Origin: Candidatus Latescibacter anaerobius SCGC AAA252-E07
Lineage (GTDB): Bacteria; Latescibacterota; Latescibacteria; Latescibacterales; Latescibacteraceae
Reading direction: 5' to 3'
Length of the DNA: 24,681 nucleotides
Assembly: GCA_000403035.1 (NCBI GenBank)
Contig: AQSL01000125.1
Location: 1-24,681 of the forward strand
In this document: piece by piece, positions 17,616-24,681 of the stretch
Layout: every line of letters starts with the position of its first letter
How positions within the stretch are numbered: position 1 is the stretch's first letter
Position numbers and translations under genes: made by a program
Notes under the pieces: model-generated
The model's input: only the letters and a program-made list of their open reading frames with translations
Told to the model about the DNA's origin: nothing
The model's database searches: none

Positions 17616-18899
17616 TTGATTACACCTCTCATATTTCTCATTTGTTTTATTCTGTGTCTTTTTACGTCGGTTTTGTTTTCAGGAGCAGAACTGTCTATCG
17701 GTACCATATCACGTGATTCTATTGAGAAACTTGCCGAAAGCAAGGTTCGAGGGGCATCCCTTGTTCTTGGTATGATCGGGAACAAGAGGCGTTTTCTTCT
17801 TATGCTTTTATCCGGCAGGATACTTTCGATTTCAGCAGGCACGTTGTTTCTTTTTCTGTTCCTGTTTCCTGTCTGTTCGAAATGGGGATTCTCGATTGGT
17901 TTTCCCGGTCTTTTGACATTTATATGTGCAAGCCTTTCGTTTATTTTAACTGAAAGTTTTTTTGCAAAACTGGTTTCGGCAGGTGAATACGAACAAAGGG
18001 TAGCAAGGTTTGCCTATTTTTTAGCATTTTTTTATATAGTTTTGTTTCCGGTAACGTATGGAGCGGATGTATTGCTTTCGGTGGTCATAAAAGAAAAAGC
18101 GGAATTAATTGAAAAGGAAGAAGCTTTTATGGAGCTTGTTAAATCCGAAAGCGAGTCCGGAGTTATTGAACAGGAAGAAAAAGAGATGATTCAAAGCATT
18201 TTTGAATTTTCAGATACTACCGTTAAAGAGGTCATGGTGCCGCGGATTGATGTGATAGCCGCCGAAAAAAACATGGAGGTTGATGATCTTATCGAACTTT
18301 TCCAGAAAGAGGGGCATTCCCGTATTCCTGTGTATGAAAACAGGATTGACAATATTCTCGGCGTTATCTATGCCAAGGACCTTCTCATTTATATCCTTGA
18401 AAAAGGGAAGGAAAATTTTTCGATAACCGAGATAATGCGTGATGCCTATTTTGTTCCCGAGGCGAAAAAAATATCCGAACTGTTGAAAGAACTGAAAAAG
18501 ACCAGGGTTCATATTGCCATTGTTATTGATGAATACGGCGGAACGGCGGGTATAGTCGCCCTCGAGGATTTGCTCGAGGAAATTGTCGGTGAAATTCAGG
18601 ACGAGTATGATCAGGATGAACGTGATTATGTATGGATAAACGATGACACGCTTGTCATCGATGCCGGCCTTAATATCGATGAATTGAATGAGATTATCCG
18701 CACCGAGATACCCAACGAACATTTTGATACCCTGGCGGGTTTCATCTATAATCAACTGGGTTATATTCCCGAGGGCGGCGAGGAAGTGAAATGGGAAAAT
18801 ATCACGTTCAAGATAAAGGAAATACAGGGAAACAGGATTTCGAAAGTGCTTGTCAGACTGAATCAACCCGGTGAGGATGAAAAAAAGGAGGGGGAATAG
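17616..18899 (+). CDS. CNNM/CorC-HlyC family membrane protein with CBS pair
   Basis: About 427 residues: an N-terminal DUF21/CNNM membrane domain (about 1-185, four hydrophobic helices), a short acidic linker, a CBS-domain pair beginning near VMVPRIDV (about 206-335), and a CorC/HlyC C-terminal domain (about 345-427, with NEHFDTLAGFIYNQLGYIP). Relatives transport or regulate magnesium/cobalt; older hemolysin names are misleading. An ATG at 17583 is in frame but would overlap ybeY by 32 bases. TTG at 17616 has GGAG seven bases ahead (17605-17608) and gives a clean membrane-domain N-terminus, so it is preferred. The gene ends the phoH-pgpH-ybeY cluster, an arrangement common in bacteria. Confidence 0.92.
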   Translation: MITPLIFLICFILCLFTSVLFSGAELSIGTISRDSIEKLAESKVRGASLVLGMIGNKRRFLLMLLSGRILSISAGTLFLFLFLFPVCSKWGFSIGFPGLLTFICASLSFILTESFFAKLVSAGEYEQRVARFAYFLAFFYIVLFPVTYGADVLLSVVIKEKAELIEKEEAFMELVKSESESGVIEQEEKEMIQSIFEFSDTTVKEVMVPRIDVIAAEKNMEVDDLIELFQKEGHSRIPVYENRIDNILGVIYAKDLLIYILEKGKENFSITEIMRDAYFVPEAKKISELLKELKKTRVHIAIVIDEYGGTAGIVALEDLLEEIVGEIQDEYDQDERDYVWINDDTLVIDAGLNIDELNEIIRTEIPNEHFDTLAGFIYNQLGYIPEGGEEVKWENITFKIKEIQGNRISKVLVRLNQPGEDEKKEGE

Positions 18900-18902
18900 G
18901 TA

Positions 18903-18930
18903 AGCCCCCCTCTGGGGGGATTTGGGGGCT
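18903..18930. repeat. C/G-rich hairpin at the left edge of the accessory insert
   Basis: AGCCCCC (18903-18909) pairs with GGGGGCT (18924-18930); an inner CCCCCC-TCT-GGGGGG hairpin is an alternative. It follows the corC stop by three bases and is compositionally alien to the AT-rich DNA beyond. It could terminate the cluster, but the tail is not T-rich. It resembles in style the C/G-rich inverted repeat at 24622-24668. Confidence 0.5.
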
Positions 18931-18937
18931 CATAGAG

Positions 18938-18956
18938 ACCATCGATGGTTTATAAT
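18938..18956 (+). promoter_or_regulatory. Perfect 12-base palindrome next to a consensus -10 box
   Basis: ACCATCGATGGT (18938-18949) ends one base before TATAAT (18951-18956), 62 bases ahead of the methyltransferase start. No good -35 box is present at 16-18 bases (GCTCAT). A repressor or the methyltransferase itself could bind here. The pattern is seen; a regulatory role is inference. Confidence 0.38.
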
Positions 18957-19018
18957 GCAGAAAACGCAATATTAAGGGTAATTACACAGAAAAATATGAT
19001 GCAATGTTAGAGGAACGA

Positions 19019-20482
19019 ATGTTAATCCAGCAAATTCAGAAAAATGTTGATTTGAACTTGAATAAAATACCAGAAAAGACAAAATCCCAGGATTTTTTTA
19101 CTAAAATCAACTCACTCGACGTAACGCTCCTAAATCATTTTAAAACTGTTTTAGAGTTGAATGATGAGCTTGACCGAAGATTGGTGAGTTTTCAAGCGAA
19201 TAAAATTGAACCATTTTATCGGTGGTATAAATATAAAGAAGCATTTTCTTCTCGTTTGGTAAAATATCTGCTAAGAGAACACAAAGTTCCAAAGGGGCGC
19301 ATATTAGATCCATTTGCAGGAATAGGCACCACGTTATTCGCATCCTCAGCGTTAGGATATGATACTGAGGGAATAGAACTTCTACCTATTGGAATAAAAA
19401 TCATAGAGAGCAGGGCAGATGCAGTTAAGAAAGCTACAAAAAAACATATTTCAAGGCTTGTTTTTTGGCGAGATAATCACCCTTGGCAACGCTCAACTGC
19501 TTACGAAACCCTAAACTATTTAAGAATAACTAAAAACGCATATTCTAAGGCGACAGAAATAAGCATTGGAAAATATCTGTCAGAGATAAAAAATGAATCT
19601 GAAATAGTACGGGAAATTTTATTAACTGCTCTTCTGTGTATTCTTGAATCAATAAGTTTTACAAGGAAAGATGGACAATATCTACGCTGGGACTATCGCT
19701 CAGGAAGACGAAAAGGGAAAAACAATTTTGATAAAGGAAAGGTGTATTCTTTTAAAGAAGCCATTACATTGAAACTTGAGGAAATAATAAAAGACATAGA
19801 AGGTAACGAACAACAATTATCTTTATTTGAGGATAAAAAAATAATTCATGGTGATACCAAGTTATATAGCGGTTCCTGCCTAAACATTCTACCCAAAATT
19901 AGTAGAGATAAATATGCTGCTATTATAACATCTCCACCGTATTGCAACAGATACGATTACACTAGGACTTATGCCCTAGAACTAGCTTTGCTAGGATCAA
20001 AAGAAGATGAATTGGCTAGGCTTCGACAAGAGATGTTGAGCTGTACTGTTGAGAACAGAGTAAAAGAGTTATTAAATATAAATAAAGATTGGTGGAAAGC
20101 TATCGAGTCATGTGAAAGCAATGAATTACTTCAGATGATTCTTTCTTTTTTGGAGTATAAAAAAGAGCTAAAAGAACTTAACAATAATGGTATTCCAAGA
20201 ATGGTAAAAGGCTATTTTTATGAAATGGCCTGTGTCATACAAGAATGTTATAGAGTGCTCAATAAAAATGGTCTGTTTTTCATGGTGAATGATAATGTTC
20301 GTTATGCCGGTGTCAGCATATCTGTAGATCTTATATTATCAAAAATTGCAGAAGATGCAGGATTTGTTGTCGAGAAAATCTTAGTACTACCAAACGGCAA
20401 GGGTAATAGCAGTCAACAAATGGGGGCTCATGGGCGGGAGCAATTAAGAAAATGTGTATATATATGGAGAAAAAATGACTAG
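19019..20482 (+). CDS. Type II DNA methyltransferase, N4-cytosine type (M.AvaI/M.BsoBI-like)
   Basis: A 487-residue SAM-dependent DNA methyltransferase. The SAM-binding motif DPFAGIGT starts at D97 and the catalytic TSPPY tetrad (S305-P306-P307-Y308) is of the SPPY form usual for N4-cytosine enzymes. About 200 residues between them probably hold target recognition, giving an order like the alpha class (I-TRD-IV). Late motifs VLNKNGLFFMVND follow. The next gene is an AvaI/BsoBI-family endonuclease, so the predicted function is to protect CYCGRG sites by methylating cytosine. ATG at 19004 is possible, but ATG at 19019 has GAGGA four bases ahead and is preferred. It overlaps the endonuclease by eight bases. 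Codon use is markedly AT-rich compared with corC and xylB. Confidence 0.87.
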   Translation: MLIQQIQKNVDLNLNKIPEKTKSQDFFTKINSLDVTLLNHFKTVLELNDELDRRLVSFQANKIEPFYRWYKYKEAFSSRLVKYLLREHKVPKGRILDPFAGIGTTLFASSALGYDTEGIELLPIGIKIIESRADAVKKATKKHISRLVFWRDNHPWQRSTAYETLNYLRITKNAYSKATEISIGKYLSEIKNESEIVREILLTALLCILESISFTRKDGQYLRWDYRSGRRKGKNNFDKGKVYSFKEAITLKLEEIIKDIEGNEQQLSLFEDKKIIHGDTKLYSGSCLNILPKISRDKYAAIITSPPYCNRYDYTRTYALELALLGSKEDELARLRQEMLSCTVENRVKELLNINKDWWKAIESCESNELLQMILSFLEYKKELKELNNNGIPRMVKGYFYEMACVIQECYRVLNKNGLFFMVNDNVRYAGVSISVDLILSKIAEDAGFVVEKILVLPNGKGNSSQQMGAHGREQLRKCVYIWRKND

Positions 20483-21446
20483 TTTTGGTTATATAGATCA
20501 TCTAAGTTCTTGGGAATCTCTTGTTACACCATATGAACGGACACGAGCAGGATTTATTGCTCTAGCTTTAGAAAAAAATAGAAAGGCAACGCCATTCATT
20601 AAAGAAGCAAAAGCATTTAAATCACTTGCATCAAAAGTTAAAAAGCCAGTTGATTTAATGAATGAAATGGAAATCAGATCGGCCATTTTAACAGCAGCAG
20701 GAATTTCTGACAAAGCTGCTAATCATCTTAATGATGATGATAAAAAAGAAGCAATCAGAGGTCTCATAGAAAATTTCCTAGAGCCAGCCGGTAAAGATTT
20801 TATTGATGAGTTGATTTATCGTTTCTTGCTTACAAGAGGAGACTCACTAGGTGGCAGCCTGAGAAATCTTGCTGGCGCACTAGGTGAGCGAAAAATGACT
20901 CGAATGTTGATTGCGACATTATGCATAAAAGGCATGAAATTTTCATATCTACATTCAAAATCAAAGAATTGGGTACAGGGGAGCAAAGATGATGCTGATC
21001 TGGAATTGTTTTTGAAAGGATTGTCATGGAAGAATATTAATGGATATCGGACATTAATATATAATCTTACTATCCCTATAGTTAAGAAAAATGTTGACCT
21101 TTGCTTATTTAATTCAGCGCCAAATCAATTTATACCAGGAAGAAATCAAAAATCCTGTCATTATAAGACTTCTAGCTACATAGCACTTGGAGAACTAAAA
21201 GGAGGAATAGATCCTGCTGGCGCTGATGAACATTGGAAAACAGCAAATTCTGCACTTGATCGGATTAGAACAGCATTTTCATCAAAAAATTTAACTCCCA
21301 AAACTTTTTTTATAGGTGCTGCTATTGAACGTGCAATGGCTAAAGAGATTTTTGACCAGCTTGAAAGGGAATATATGTCAAATGCTGCGAATTTAACAGA
21401 CGATGACCAGCTTATATCATTGTGTGAATGGTTAATTACCTTATGA
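20475..21446 (+). CDS. Type II restriction endonuclease, AvaI/BsoBI family
   Basis: A 323-residue protein, the size I recall for BsoBI. The catalytic segment GELKGGIDPAGADEHWKT has E240, K242 and H253. As I recall, BsoBI uses E240, K242 and H253 with D212; here the upstream acidic residue is probably D208 in KKNVDLCLF or a nearby one. Members cut degenerate palindromes CYCGRG, leaving four-base 5' overhangs; specificity here is inferred from the family. ATG at 20475 has GGAG five bases before it and lies inside the methyltransferase end, so translation is coupled and methylase-first. An in-frame ATG at 20454 would add seven residues and lacks a ribosome site. The gene is intact and AT-rich, consistent with horizontal transfer. 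Confidence 0.88.
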   Translation: MTSFGYIDHLSSWESLVTPYERTRAGFIALALEKNRKATPFIKEAKAFKSLASKVKKPVDLMNEMEIRSAILTAAGISDKAANHLNDDDKKEAIRGLIENFLEPAGKDFIDELIYRFLLTRGDSLGGSLRNLAGALGERKMTRMLIATLCIKGMKFSYLHSKSKNWVQGSKDDADLELFLKGLSWKNINGYRTLIYNLTIPIVKKNVDLCLFNSAPNQFIPGRNQKSCHYKTSSYIALGELKGGIDPAGADEHWKTANSALDRIRTAFSSKNLTPKTFFIGAAIERAMAKEIFDQLEREYMSNAANLTDDDQLISLCEWLITL

Positions 21447-21452
21447 GTTCCT

Positions 21453-21516
21453 CTAACAATGCGATGCACCTGACAGCTATTCCGATGCACTCCATAACGT
21501 AATGTAAACTTGTTCG
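21453..21516 (+). repeat. Possible degenerate attC-like (integron cassette) site
   Basis: CTAACAA (21453-21459) and TTGTTCG (21510-21516) are near-complementary outer ends (six of seven). Between them ATGCGATGCACCTGACAGC and CTATTCCGATGCACTCCATA resemble the inner layout of long attC-type hairpins as I remember them, but the arms are poorly paired. It begins six bases after the endonuclease stop, where a cassette site would be. The core GTTRRRY triplet site is not intact. Confidence 0.28.
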
Positions 21517-21552
21517 TAGGTGGCTTTCCGCACAGTCAAGAATATCGTCAAG

Positions 21553-22374
21553 ATGAGCAAAAAAAATATTATACCAAGAAAAAAGTATGCTCTTTGGATA
21601 GCACATAAAGGGATATGCAGTTATTGTAAGGAACCCATAAGATTCAAAGACGTATGGGTTGATCATATTTTGCCAGAGCACCTGTTAAAGACTCCAGATG
21701 AATTAGCGCAGATAATTAAAGAATATGAGTTAGATAAAGATTTTGACATTGAAGACTACTGCAATTGGCTTCCAAGCCATTGGCGATGCAATGTTGACAA
21801 AGGTGGTACAATTTTTGATCGTGGTACAGCACGATTCCATATAAATATTGCCCAAAGCAAAGTATCAGTAGCACGAAAAAAAGAAGAAACTATTATTCGC
21901 AATCTGAAAAAAGATAAATTGCTATTCAGCCTTGAGGTCGCGATTAGTGAAGGATTACTCTCAATACAGGATGTTTTTCAGATTCTACAACAAGAAGCAA
22001 TAATACAAGGCTATAAAGAAGAGCCTACTATTATAACTTTCGGGCTAAATTACTACAATCTATGGGAAAGTGAATCGCGTCCAGATTGGTTAGATGAATA
22101 TGAACCATTCGACTATCCTGTCGTATGTAACTTGCTCGAAAGATATTTAGTCAAGAAACTAAAGTTTTTACTGTCTTGCTACTTTTATTATCCAGAAGCA
22201 TCTAAACGAAATGGCGAGACTATCTCAGTAAGGCTAGCATTTATTCAACTTGATAGAAGCGAAATAAGCAGATTCAAAAGTGAATTGTGGGAAATATTGG
22301 AGTTCGAAAAGTATTCAAGCATTTATGGCGCGTTTGATAAAAACTATCAAAATAGAAATCCGCTAAACAACTAG
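21553..22374 (+). CDS. HNH-type nuclease, orphan in the restriction-modification insert
   Basis: A 273-residue protein whose N-terminal third is an HNH nuclease: zinc-type Cys22 and Cys25 (CSYC), the metal-binding D37-H38 in VDHILPEH, and the later CNWLPSHWRCNVDKGG block with Asn, Cys and Lys in the usual order. The remaining 190 residues are not recognised; they look alpha/beta, with a conserved-looking WLDEYEPFDYPVV. The product should nick or cut DNA or RNA. GTG at 21520 opens the same frame, but ATG at 21553 starts just before the domain; neither has a good ribosome site, so the start is uncertain. It is AT-rich like the two genes before it, and could be a cassette nuclease, a homing-like element or a third defence component. 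Confidence 0.75.
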   Translation: MSKKNIIPRKKYALWIAHKGICSYCKEPIRFKDVWVDHILPEHLLKTPDELAQIIKEYELDKDFDIEDYCNWLPSHWRCNVDKGGTIFDRGTARFHINIAQSKVSVARKKEETIIRNLKKDKLLFSLEVAISEGLLSIQDVFQILQQEAIIQGYKEEPTIITFGLNYYNLWESESRPDWLDEYEPFDYPVVCNLLERYLVKKLKFLLSCYFYYPEASKRNGETISVRLAFIQLDRSEISRFKSELWEILEFEKYSSIYGAFDKNYQNRNPLNN

Positions 22375-22555
22375 TTATAGCTGAATGCTTTCCGTGCGCG
22401 AAATATTTGGATGTCACATCTTAATGTAGATTCTGTACAAAGCTATTGATAGCCCACCCGATAGATGGAATAAAGGTCGTTAACCTTCGATAATTTCACT
22501 TTTCAAGTTCTATTTCCAATCCACTAAAAATAACAAAAACTCTCTTCCCGATTTT

Positions 22556-24007
22556 TTACATATTCTTATACTTCTCGTACTTCTCTTCATACATATCAAA
22601 ATTTCCCGCATCCGGCTCGACTGTTTTCACATGCTCCGGGACACGTTCCGCCGCGTTCCGGTATGAATCGTAGAGTCCTGCGCCGATACCGGCACAGAGC
22701 GCCGCGCCGAAACATGCCTGTTCATCAACCGCTGAAATGGTGAGGGGTATGGCAAAGCTGTCCGCCATTATCTGCATCCAGACAGGGCTTTGTTTCCATC
22801 CTCCGGAAGCTACTATCCGGGAAGGAATGACACCCATGTGCTTCATGACCTTGAACGATTCCATGAGTTCGAATACAACGCCTTCCATGATGGCGCGGAC
22901 AAAATGAGCCCGTGTATGCATGAGACGTATCCCCGAAAATGTCCCGGCGGCATCAGGATTCATTTCGGGCGACCGTTTTCCGGCGAGATATGGGGTGAAA
23001 ATAAGCCCGTCGGCGCCGGGAGGAGACGTTGATGCTTCCGCCGAGAGAACATCAAAGGAAGTTCCGGGGCAGAATTTTTCACGGAACCATCTCAGGCACA
23101 GCCCGGCGGACAGCGTTGCTCCCATGAGATACCACCGTGATTCGGGCAAATGGCAGAAAGTATTGAGACACAGGTCGGGAGCATTTTTCGGCATGTTCAG
23201 CGGGGTAACCATTTGCCCGCCCGTTCCTATGGCTACGAACATGGTTCCCTCGTCGAGGATGCCGTTGCCGAGAGATGCAACCGGCTGATCCGCGCCGCCG
23301 AGAATAACGGGCACTCCATCGGGTATGCCGGCGGATTCCCCGATTCCTTCCGTTTCGCCTATGTGCTGGTCAGAATTAACCACAAACGGCATGAATTCAA
23401 TCGGTATCCCGAGCGCTCCGAGAATGTCATTCGACCATTCACGCATCGTTACATCGAAAAGAAGCGTTGCGGAAGCATCGGAAGGTTCGGTGTTATAGAG
23501 GCCGCACATTCTGTAGCGGATATAGTCTTTCGGCAGCAGAATCCGGCGGATACGTCGCCAGGTGTCACGGTCGTGTTTCCGGAGCCAGTAAAGTGTTGCC
23601 GCCTGTGTCCCGGTAAAAAAGCGGTTGAGGAGGATTTTTTCAATTTTTTCTGTGCCGATTAGTTTTGTAATTTCGTCAAGTTCCGCGGAGCTTCTCGAAT
23701 CCGCCCAGATAATCGCCGGTGAAACGAGCGCACCATCCTTATCTAACAGCACCGCGCCATGCATCTGCCCTGAAAACGATATGCCGGCTATATCGGAACC
23801 CTGTATCCGGGCGCTTGTTGCTGCTTCACGTATTGCCTCGCAGGTGGCTTTCCACCAGAGTTCGGGGTCCTGTTCGGCCCTGTCATAAAAGGGTGTATCT
23901 ATCGGGTAGCCCCGTGCGGCTATCGCACATTGTGTCCCGTCTGTATGGAATAGTCCCGCACGGACGCTCGATGTTCCGAGGTCTATGCCCAGTAAATAGT
24001 TTGCCAT
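22556..24007 (-). CDS. xylB: Xylulokinase (FGGY family)
   Basis: A 483-residue FGGY sugar kinase that phosphorylates D-xylulose for the pentose phosphate pathway. The N-terminal phosphate-binding GIDLGTSSVRAGLF, the substrate loop SFSGQMHGAVLLD, IIWADSRSS, the catalytic Asp in GGADQPVASLGNGI and the adenine-site GTGGQMVTP are intact. A long in-frame extension to 24106 adds 33 hydrophobic residues but has no ribosome site; ATG at 24007 has GAAGGAAAT about eight bases before it and begins exactly at the kinase fold. Relatives that phosphorylate other ketoses exist, so xylulose is the best guess. Codon use and GC are clearly higher than in the restriction insert to its right in transcription order. 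It is transcribed alone, divergent from the ArsR gene. Confidence 0.93.
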   Translation of the reverse strand: MANYLLGIDLGTSSVRAGLFHTDGTQCAIAARGYPIDTPFYDRAEQDPELWWKATCEAIREAATSARIQGSDIAGISFSGQMHGAVLLDKDGALVSPAIIWADSRSSAELDEITKLIGTEKIEKILLNRFFTGTQAATLYWLRKHDRDTWRRIRRILLPKDYIRYRMCGLYNTEPSDASATLLFDVTMREWSNDILGALGIPIEFMPFVVNSDQHIGETEGIGESAGIPDGVPVILGGADQPVASLGNGILDEGTMFVAIGTGGQMVTPLNMPKNAPDLCLNTFCHLPESRWYLMGATLSAGLCLRWFREKFCPGTSFDVLSAEASTSPPGADGLIFTPYLAGKRSPEMNPDAAGTFSGIRLMHTRAHFVRAIMEGVVFELMESFKVMKHMGVIPSRIVASGGWKQSPVWMQIMADSFAIPLTISAVDEQACFGAALCAGIGAGLYDSYRNAAERVPEHVKTVEPDAGNFDMYEEKYEKYKNM

Positions 24008-24201
24008 GATATGATTTCCTTCGTTAAGAAGAAAAATAATCGAAATAAAATAAGATAACAACAACTTACTTGAGAGGGCGGTGAAAAAATAAAAATATTT
24101 CAGCATTCAAGTTCAATATAATACTGTTAGTTATTAGCTCAAATAATGATTGGTATAAAACCCTGAATCCTGAAAAATAACTGTGAAATGGAAAAAACCA
24201 A

Positions 24202-24230
24202 TTGCCATTCATTTCTTATTTGGTTATATT
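24202..24230 (+). promoter_or_regulatory. Sigma70-type promoter of the ArsR-family gene
   Basis: TTGCCA (24202-24207), a 17-base spacer and TATATT (24225-24230). The -10 box lies in the left arm and spacer of the operator, so bound repressor would block polymerase. Confidence 0.7.
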
Positions 24231-24246
24231 GCCAAATAACCAAATA
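24217..24246. promoter_or_regulatory. Operator: perfect inverted repeat, 11-base arms
   Basis: TATTTGGTTAT (24217-24227) and ATAACCAAATA (24236-24246) are perfect reverse complements separated by ATTGCCAA. It overlaps the promoter -10 box and ends 22 bases before the GTG start of the repressor. Such A/T-rich dyads with 10-12-base arms are typical ArsR/SmtB sites, supporting autoregulation. Confidence 0.8.
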
Positions 24247-24268
24247 TATTTTTTAAAAGGAGTACCCG

Positions 24269-24589
24269 GTGGATAAGAAAATGTTTGCTTTTTACAAAAC
24301 ACGTGCAGTGGTTGTCAAGGCAATGGCTCATCCGGTTCGTCTTTATATTGTTGATGAATTATCACGAGGTGAAAAATGCGTTTGTGAACTTACCGAGTTG
24401 ATTGGGATGGATATGTCGACTGTGTCTAAACATCTGTCGGTGTTGAAAAATGCCGGTATTGTTCAGGATGAGAAAAGAGGCACAAAAGTATTCTATATAC
24501 TTCGGATGCCGTGTGTAATGAATTTTTTCGACTGTGTTGACAATGTTATCAGGGAATTGATACAAGAGCAGTTAGAATTTATAAAATAA
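24269..24589 (+). CDS. ArsR/SmtB-family winged-helix repressor
   Basis: A 106-residue winged-helix protein. The N-terminal helix MAHPVRLYIVDELSRG leads to KCVCEL with C37 and C39, matching the CVC metal-binding motif in the third helix of arsenite or cadmium/lead sensors; then the DNA-reading helix MSTVSKHLSVLKNAGIV and a basic beta wing (DEKRGTKVFYIL). It should repress its operon until a thiophilic metal(loid) binds. GTG at 24269 follows AAAGGAG at normal spacing. The operator over its own promoter implies autoregulation. The regulated partners (perhaps an efflux pump or thioredoxin-like gene) should lie to the right of the window, but the next bases are a repeat rather than a gene. Confidence 0.9.
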   Translation: MDKKMFAFYKTRAVVVKAMAHPVRLYIVDELSRGEKCVCELTELIGMDMSTVSKHLSVLKNAGIVQDEKRGTKVFYILRMPCVMNFFDCVDNVIRELIQEQLEFIK

Positions 24590-24621
24590 TTTGTTTATCG
24601 AGTTTAAACAGCATCCTTTAT

Positions 24622-24668
24622 TTGCCCCCTTTCCGGGCTTACGCCCGACTTTCCCCCAAAGGGGGCAA
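24622..24668. repeat. Nested inverted repeat after the ArsR gene
   Basis: TTGCCCCCTTT (24622-24632) and AAAGGGGGCAA (24658-24668) are perfect 11-base arms; inside them CGGGC-TTAC-GCCCG forms a second hairpin. It may be a dispersed element or a terminator for the preceding gene, although no T-run follows. Confidence 0.6.
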
Positions 24669-24681
24669 GCAACTGATCTTA

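Noticed and set aside
18210..18866. 218-codon open frame on the minus strand
   Set aside because: It lies fully antisense to the CBS/CorC region of the CNNM gene, has no ribosome site or recognisable domain, and reads like a codon-phase shadow.
22375..22555. Second attC-like site after the HNH gene
   Set aside because: I looked for TAACAA/TTGTTA-type ends and paired arms and found none; only a lone GTTAAC is present.
24008..24106. 33-residue hydrophobic N-terminal extension of xylulokinase
   Set aside because: The ATG at 24007 has a good ribosome site and begins exactly at the FGGY fold; a membrane anchor is not expected in this family.

Overview
The window looks like a chromosomal segment of a free-living bacterium. 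It has moderate GC content, short intergenic gaps, sigma70-like promoters, Shine-Dalgarno sites and frequent TTG/GTG starts. A BatA/VWA membrane protein, an archaeal-type phosphoglycerate mutase, a roughly 620-residue divergent PEP carboxykinase, a secreted alpha-L-fucosidase and an apparent signal-peptide/beta-rich envelope protein suggest a Gram-negative, perhaps FCB-group-like or candidate-phylum bacterium. That placement is inference. No rRNA, tRNA, CRISPR array, transposase or phage gene was seen.

Layout. Positions 259-3530 (+) hold a BatA-like VWA membrane protein and a cysteine-desulfurase homologue lacking its PLP lysine. They end at a bidirectional terminator (3548-3583). Positions 3603-8345 (-) hold PEP carboxykinase, then a GH29 fucosidase followed closely by ApgM-type phosphoglycerate mutase. 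A LOG-family protein (8526-9248, +) diverges from PEP carboxykinase. A signal-peptide protein (9292-9921, -) is followed by a 539-base gene-free stretch with small palindromic repeats. Next is hisS-aspS behind a clear promoter; AspRS carries the residue signature of a non-discriminating enzyme. After a promoter, a leader and an intrinsic terminator comes the core cluster phoH(ybeZ)-pgpH-ybeY-corC (13861-18899), with overlapping or near-touching genes. It links RNA processing, cyclic-di-AMP breakdown and a CBS/CorC membrane protein.

From about 18900 to 22550 the DNA is visibly AT-richer and has a different codon style. This accessory insert carries an N4-cytosine-type methyltransferase overlapping an AvaI/BsoBI-family restriction endonuclease (predicted target CYCGRG), a possible degenerate attC-like hairpin, and an orphan HNH nuclease. 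Beyond it are xylulokinase (-) and a divergent ArsR-type repressor with a CVC metal-site motif and an almost ideal operator over its -10 box. The window ends in a nested inverted repeat.

The most unusual points are the intact cysteine-desulfurase homologue without its Schiff-base lysine (N201-S202 in place of His-Lys) or its substrate-binding arginine, and the PgpH-type HD phosphodiesterase with Ser where the first metal-binding His should be. The restriction-modification plus HNH insert is the best candidate for a mobile defence unit. I see no wholly unknown multi-gene system.
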